A DNA stretch of 64,000 nucleotides, taken from NCBI RefSeq assembly GCF_029350975.1, contig NZ_JARKMR010000001.1:744001-808000 (forward strand), in the 5' to 3' direction. Positions 63,173-64,000 of the stretch are shown piece by piece (positions within the stretch are counted from its first letter, which is position 1; every line of letters begins with the position of its first letter). Position numbers and translations under genes: made by a program. Source of the DNA: Maribacter zhoushanensis. Lineage in GTDB: Bacteria > Bacteroidota > Bacteroidia > Flavobacteriales > Flavobacteriaceae. A model generated the notes under the pieces. That model was given only the letters and a program-made list of their open reading frames with translations. It searched no databases and was not told the origin of the DNA.

Positions 63173-63202
63173 CAAATCTACAATTATTAACTTGAATTGC
63201 AA
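63173..63202 (-). promoter_or_regulatory. rplM-rpsI promoter (TTG-N19-TAGATTTG)
   Basis: On the minus strand: -33 TTG at 63200-63202, a 19-base spacer, and -7 TAGATTTG at 63173-63180, followed by GCAGCCCC. This matches the Bacteroidota consensus TTG-N19-TAnnTTTG exactly and is the clearest promoter in the window. Confidence 0.8.
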
Positions 63203-63369
63203 ATACTTGTTTCTTATTTTTTTACATTTTTTAAATAAATGTAGAATCTAACTACTTTGTCTTTATGGAGATACTGTTAAACTTGTTGGTTTTATTACTA
63301 TTTCTGTAACAATTACAATTCTTTTGTCTCTCTTCAATATCACATCAATCAACCAAAGAACGCACAATT

Positions 63370-64000
63370 ATGAATAAACGTATATTCCAAAGTATCTTAT
63401 TTCTGCTATTTATATCGACAGTAGTAGCTCAAAAAGATACTGTAAAGGTACAAAGGGAATATGTTGCCAAACAACTTCCGGTAGGAGAAGAAATTACAAT
63501 TGACGGGCAATTGTCTGATAAAGCTTGGGATACTGTTTCTTGGGATGGAGATTTTACCGTTTTTGACCCTAATAATGGAGAGGCGCCAAGTCAAGCCACA
63601 AAATTTAAAATTACCTATGACGCTAAATTTCTTTATGTTGGTATTCGCTGTTATGATAGTGTTCCTTCTAAAATAGAAAAAAGACTTGCCAGACGTGATA
63701 ATTTTTCTGGTGATTGGATCGAGATTAATATAGATAGTTACAACGATAAAAGAACCGGTTTTTCCTTTAATATTTCTGCCGCAGGGGTAAAGGGCGATGA
63801 GTTCATATCCCAAAATGGAGATTTTTGGGATGCCAGCTGGAACCCTATTTGGTACACAGCTTCCCATATAGATAGTGAAGGGTGGACTGCCGAAATGAAA
63901 ATACCGTTCAGTCAGCTAAAATTTGGAGAACAGAAAGAACAGATTTGGGGGCTTCAGTTAAATAGAAGGTTTTTTAGGGCGGAAGAACGCTCTTTATGGC
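63370..64000 (+). CDS. DUF5916 / CBM9-like secreted protein (partial, 3' end outside the window)
   Basis: The first 210 codons of a + strand gene running off the window end. Signal peptide about 1-20 (ending VVAQ), then a carbohydrate-binding family 9-like beta-sandwich (EEITIDGQLSDKAWDTVSWDGDF; ITYDAKFLYVGIRCYDS; DWIEINIDSYNDKRTGFSFNISAAG) and KIPFSQLKF. In Bacteroidota this N-terminal domain precedes a DUF5916 barrel-like domain in proteins of about 750-850 residues; the rest cannot be seen. Role unknown, probably outer membrane. An antisense frame at 63406-63867 is a shadow. The 63203-63369 stretch before it holds no other feature I can support. Confidence 0.85.
   Translation, partial: MNKRIFQSILFLLFISTVVAQKDTVKVQREYVAKQLPVGEEITIDGQLSDKAWDTVSWDGDFTVFDPNNGEAPSQATKFKITYDAKFLYVGIRCYDSVPSKIEKRLARRDNFSGDWIEINIDSYNDKRTGFSFNISAAGVKGDEFISQNGDFWDASWNPIWYTASHIDSEGWTAEMKIPFSQLKFGEQKEQIWGLQLNRRFFRAEERSLW

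Noticed and set aside
63406-63867. 153-residue minus-strand frame at the window end
   Set aside because: It is opposite the clear signal-peptide plus CBM9-like frame that begins at 63370 and runs off the window.
1-64000. CRISPR arrays, insertion sequences, integrases, phage genes, rRNA
   Set aside because: No regularly spaced repeats, transposase or integrase motifs, or rRNA-like sequence seen; both tRNA genes lack nearby integrases or attachment-site duplications.

Overview
This is an AT-rich (about one third G+C by eye), gene-dense chromosomal segment of a member of the Bacteroidota, most likely a marine Flavobacteriaceae bacterium (Maribacter/Zobellia-like; the genus is a guess). The signs are Bacteroidota -7 boxes (TAnnTTTG) before several genes, little use of Shine-Dalgarno sites, a lipoprotein TamA (TamL) next to TamB, a propeller/Y_Y_Y/LuxR one-protein sensor beside a laminarinase-like GH16 lipoprotein, an M56/BlaI pair, and many Flavobacteriia families known only by DUF numbers. 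I see no phage, transposase, CRISPR array, rRNA or plasmid function.

Layout. 1-3.2 kb: a run of small + strand genes (cyclase, DUF4260, DUF4230, Dabb, MmcQ/YjbR, DUF2199). 3.3-9.8 kb: two ExbD genes without an ExbB partner, preceded by a 21-bp-period direct repeat; a membrane-bound MutS-like ATPase; a large MG2/TonB-plug protein; a YdjM-like membrane hydrolase. 9.8-17.2 kb (-): the envelope assembly pair tamB-tamL. 17.2-22.8 kb: small orphan genes, a DUF4407 protein, and a blaI-M56 operon with a three-site operator over its promoter. 22.9-27.2 kb: PhnA-like protein, M20 dipeptidase, tRNA-Leu(UAG), a hydrolase-OsmC fusion, DUF427, and a Cys-rich duplicated mini-protein. 27.4-33.4 kb: a carbohydrate-sensor locus (membrane-spanning LuxR regulator plus GH16 enzyme) and two tiny membrane proteins. 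33.5-40.5 kb: waaA (Kdo transferase), a DegT-type aminotransferase, galE, an amidohydrolase, an acyltransferase-like membrane protein and a small outer-membrane barrel. 40.6-44.6 kb: sucA-sucB. 44.7-47.1 kb: retropepsin-like protease, tatD, L-asparaginase, tRNA-Ser(GGA). 47.2-50.3 kb: a complete exbB-unknown-exbD-exbD-PorT-like locus, paralogous to the one at 3.3 kb. 50.3-56.3 kb (-): PAP2-like protein, rpoN, asnS and an RND/MMPL permease. 56.4-63.2 kb (-): the translation block rplM-rpsI, rpsB-tsf, pyrH-frr, interrupted by an oppositely oriented M61 peptidase lipoprotein. The window ends inside a DUF5916/CBM9-like gene.

How it fits together. The core is housekeeping: ribosomal proteins and elongation/recycling factors, tRNA charging, TCA-cycle 2-oxoglutarate dehydrogenase, LPS core and nucleotide-sugar synthesis, outer-membrane assembly (TamB/TamL) and proton-driven ExbB/ExbD motors. 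Around it lie envelope sensing and polysaccharide functions. The most notable items are ribosomal protein S2 fused to a helix-hairpin-helix tail, a GH16 domain split by a carbohydrate-binding-like module, the orphan ExbD pair with a LytTR/AlgR-like direct repeat, the BlaI operator embedded in a canonical promoter, and several untracked mini-genes (37, 40, 42 and 43 residues). I found no wholly new multi-gene system that I could defend; these are the best leads.
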